This document shows positions 63,365 to 64,000 of a stretch of DNA of 64,000 nucleotides, piece after piece; the first letter of the stretch is position 1; every line of letters begins with the position of its first letter. The stretch is from Bradyrhizobium sp. WBOS07 (GTDB lineage: Bacteria > Pseudomonadota > Alphaproteobacteria > Rhizobiales > Xanthobacteraceae). The notes beneath the pieces were generated by a model, which did no database searches, was not told the DNA's origin, and saw only the letters and a list, made by a program, of their open reading frames with translations. The position numbers were made by a program, and so were the translations under genes. The DNA lies in NCBI RefSeq assembly GCF_024585165.1, contig NZ_CP029008.1, forward strand, positions 2,728,001 through 2,792,000. Reading direction: 5' to 3'.

Positions 63365-64000
63365 GCGAACAAATCCCGCGCCTTCAACAGCGCCTGTGCC
63401 AGATGATCGACTTCTTCCCGCGTATTATACATGCCGAACGAGGCCCGGCAGGTGGCCGTCACGTTGAACCGCTCTAAAAGCGGCATCACGCAATGGGTGC
63501 CGGCACGCACCGCGATGCCCTGGCGGTCGATCACGGTGGCGACATCGTGGGCGTGCGCGCCCTTGAGCTCGAAAGAGATCACCGGGCCCTTGCCCCTCGC
63601 CGTGCCGATCAGCCGCAGCGAGTTGATCTCGCGCAGGCGATCCTGGGCGTAGGCGGTGAGATCGGCCTCGTGCGCAGCGATGCGTTCCTTGCCGATCGAG
63701 TTGACGTAGTCGATGGCCGCGCCAAGACCCACGGCCTCGACGATCGCCGGCGTGCCCGCCTCGAACTTGTGCGGGGGATCGCCATAGGTGACGACCTCGC
63801 GCGAGACTTCGCGGATCATCTCGCCGCCGCCGTTGAAGGGGCGCATCGCGACGAGATGGTCGTACTTGGCCCAGAGCACGCCAATGCCGGTCGGCCCGTA
63901 CACCTTGTGGCCGGTGAAGACGTAGAAGTCGCAGCCGATGTCCTGGACGTCGATCGGCAGATGCACGGCGCCCTGGCTGCCGTCGACCAGCACGGGAATG
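63361..64000 (-). CDS. sufS: cysteine desulfurase SufS (N-terminal part outside window)
   Basis: The C-terminal 212 residues of a group II cysteine desulfurase that mobilises sulfur from cysteine. The PLP Lys is in FTGHKVYGPTG, the substrate-Arg region is TCRASFGMYNT and the active Cys is in RAGTHCVMPLL. The frame is open past base 64000, so the start is upstream (higher coordinates). Heads the visible sufS-sufT-sufA order. Confidence 0.97.
   Translation of the reverse strand, partial: IPVLVDGSQGAVHLPIDVQDIGCDFYVFTGHKVYGPTGIGVLWAKYDHLVAMRPFNGGGEMIREVSREVVTYGDPPHKFEAGTPAIVEAVGLGAAIDYVNSIGKERIAAHEADLTAYAQDRLREINSLRLIGTARGKGPVISFELKGAHAHDVATVIDRQGIAVRAGTHCVMPLLERFNVTATCRASFGMYNTREEVDHLAQALLKARDLFA

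Noticed and set aside
1..64000. tRNA, rRNA or CRISPR array
   Set aside because: Gaps were read for T-loop and regular-spacer patterns and none was seen; the TTCGAA-like hits are inside genes. A dedicated scan was not possible.

Overview
The window is high-GC, gene-dense DNA from an alphaproteobacterium. Most likely it comes from Bradyrhizobium or a close relative in the Nitrobacteraceae. The evidence is the set of Rhizobiales housekeeping genes (divK-pleD, mipZ, eipB, clpS-clpA, phasin, sufA-sufT-sufS), their protein sequences, and several families of short palindromic intergenic repeats typical of that group. No tRNA, rRNA, CRISPR array, prophage or complete insertion sequence was seen. The genus call rests on recalled sequence similarity; no search was run.

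Layout. 1-18.3 kb: pyrB, an inactive-looking pyrC paralogue (PyrC'), plsY, dprA, topA, rnr, DUF983, NUDIX and rpmG, interrupted by accessory pieces (patatin plus amidase; an HxlR/azoreductase pair; an SDR/HxlR pair; a flavin monooxygenase). 18.5-26.3 kb: a Tat-exported amidohydrolase, an MFS/TetR pair, then pleD, divK, DUF3572, dinB and an ACT-domain gene. 26.4-31.3 kb: two RidA proteins, EipB, a glycerophosphodiesterase, a FemAB-like acyltransferase and a HIT protein. 31.3-41.9 kb: an accessory block with TrmO, AzlCD, a lytic transglycosylase, a HAD phosphatase, an aldoxime dehydratase-nitrilase-AraC cluster, an aldo/keto reductase, cytochrome c, an EmrB-type exporter and a lipoprotein. 41.9-49.4 kb: clpA, clpS, an orphan TadG-like vWA protein, a phasin and a SPOR-domain DD-carboxypeptidase. 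49.6-57.4 kb: a vWA/J-domain pair, a hydrolase, mipZ, panC, DUF1489 and hypotheticals. 57.4-58.5 kb: a repeat-rich stretch with a fabA remnant. 58.5-61.9 kb: a DUF4242-cyclase fusion divergent from a membrane/spermidine-synthase-like fusion. 61.9-64 kb: TfoX and the end of a suf operon.

How the genes work together. The backbone serves pyrimidine and phospholipid synthesis, DNA topology and transformation, RNA decay, cell-cycle signalling (DivK, PleD, MipZ), N-end-rule proteolysis (ClpS/ClpA), envelope integrity (EipB, DacC, lytic transglycosylase) and Fe-S cluster assembly. Accessory genes are set between backbone genes, often as divergent regulator/enzyme pairs with clear palindromic operators. 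The aldoxime dehydratase and nitrilase make a complete route from aldoxime to nitrile to carboxylic acid under a divergent AraC regulator.

Most notable observations: a 114-nt structured element beside a truncated fabA and several repeats; a perfect 18-bp inverted repeat between an SDR and an HxlR gene; a PyrC' that has lost its metal ligands; a TIR-bearing element at 33.0 kb; a five-copy palindromic repeat; the cyclase/synthase divergent pair with atypical active sites; and a vWA/J-domain pair of unknown role.
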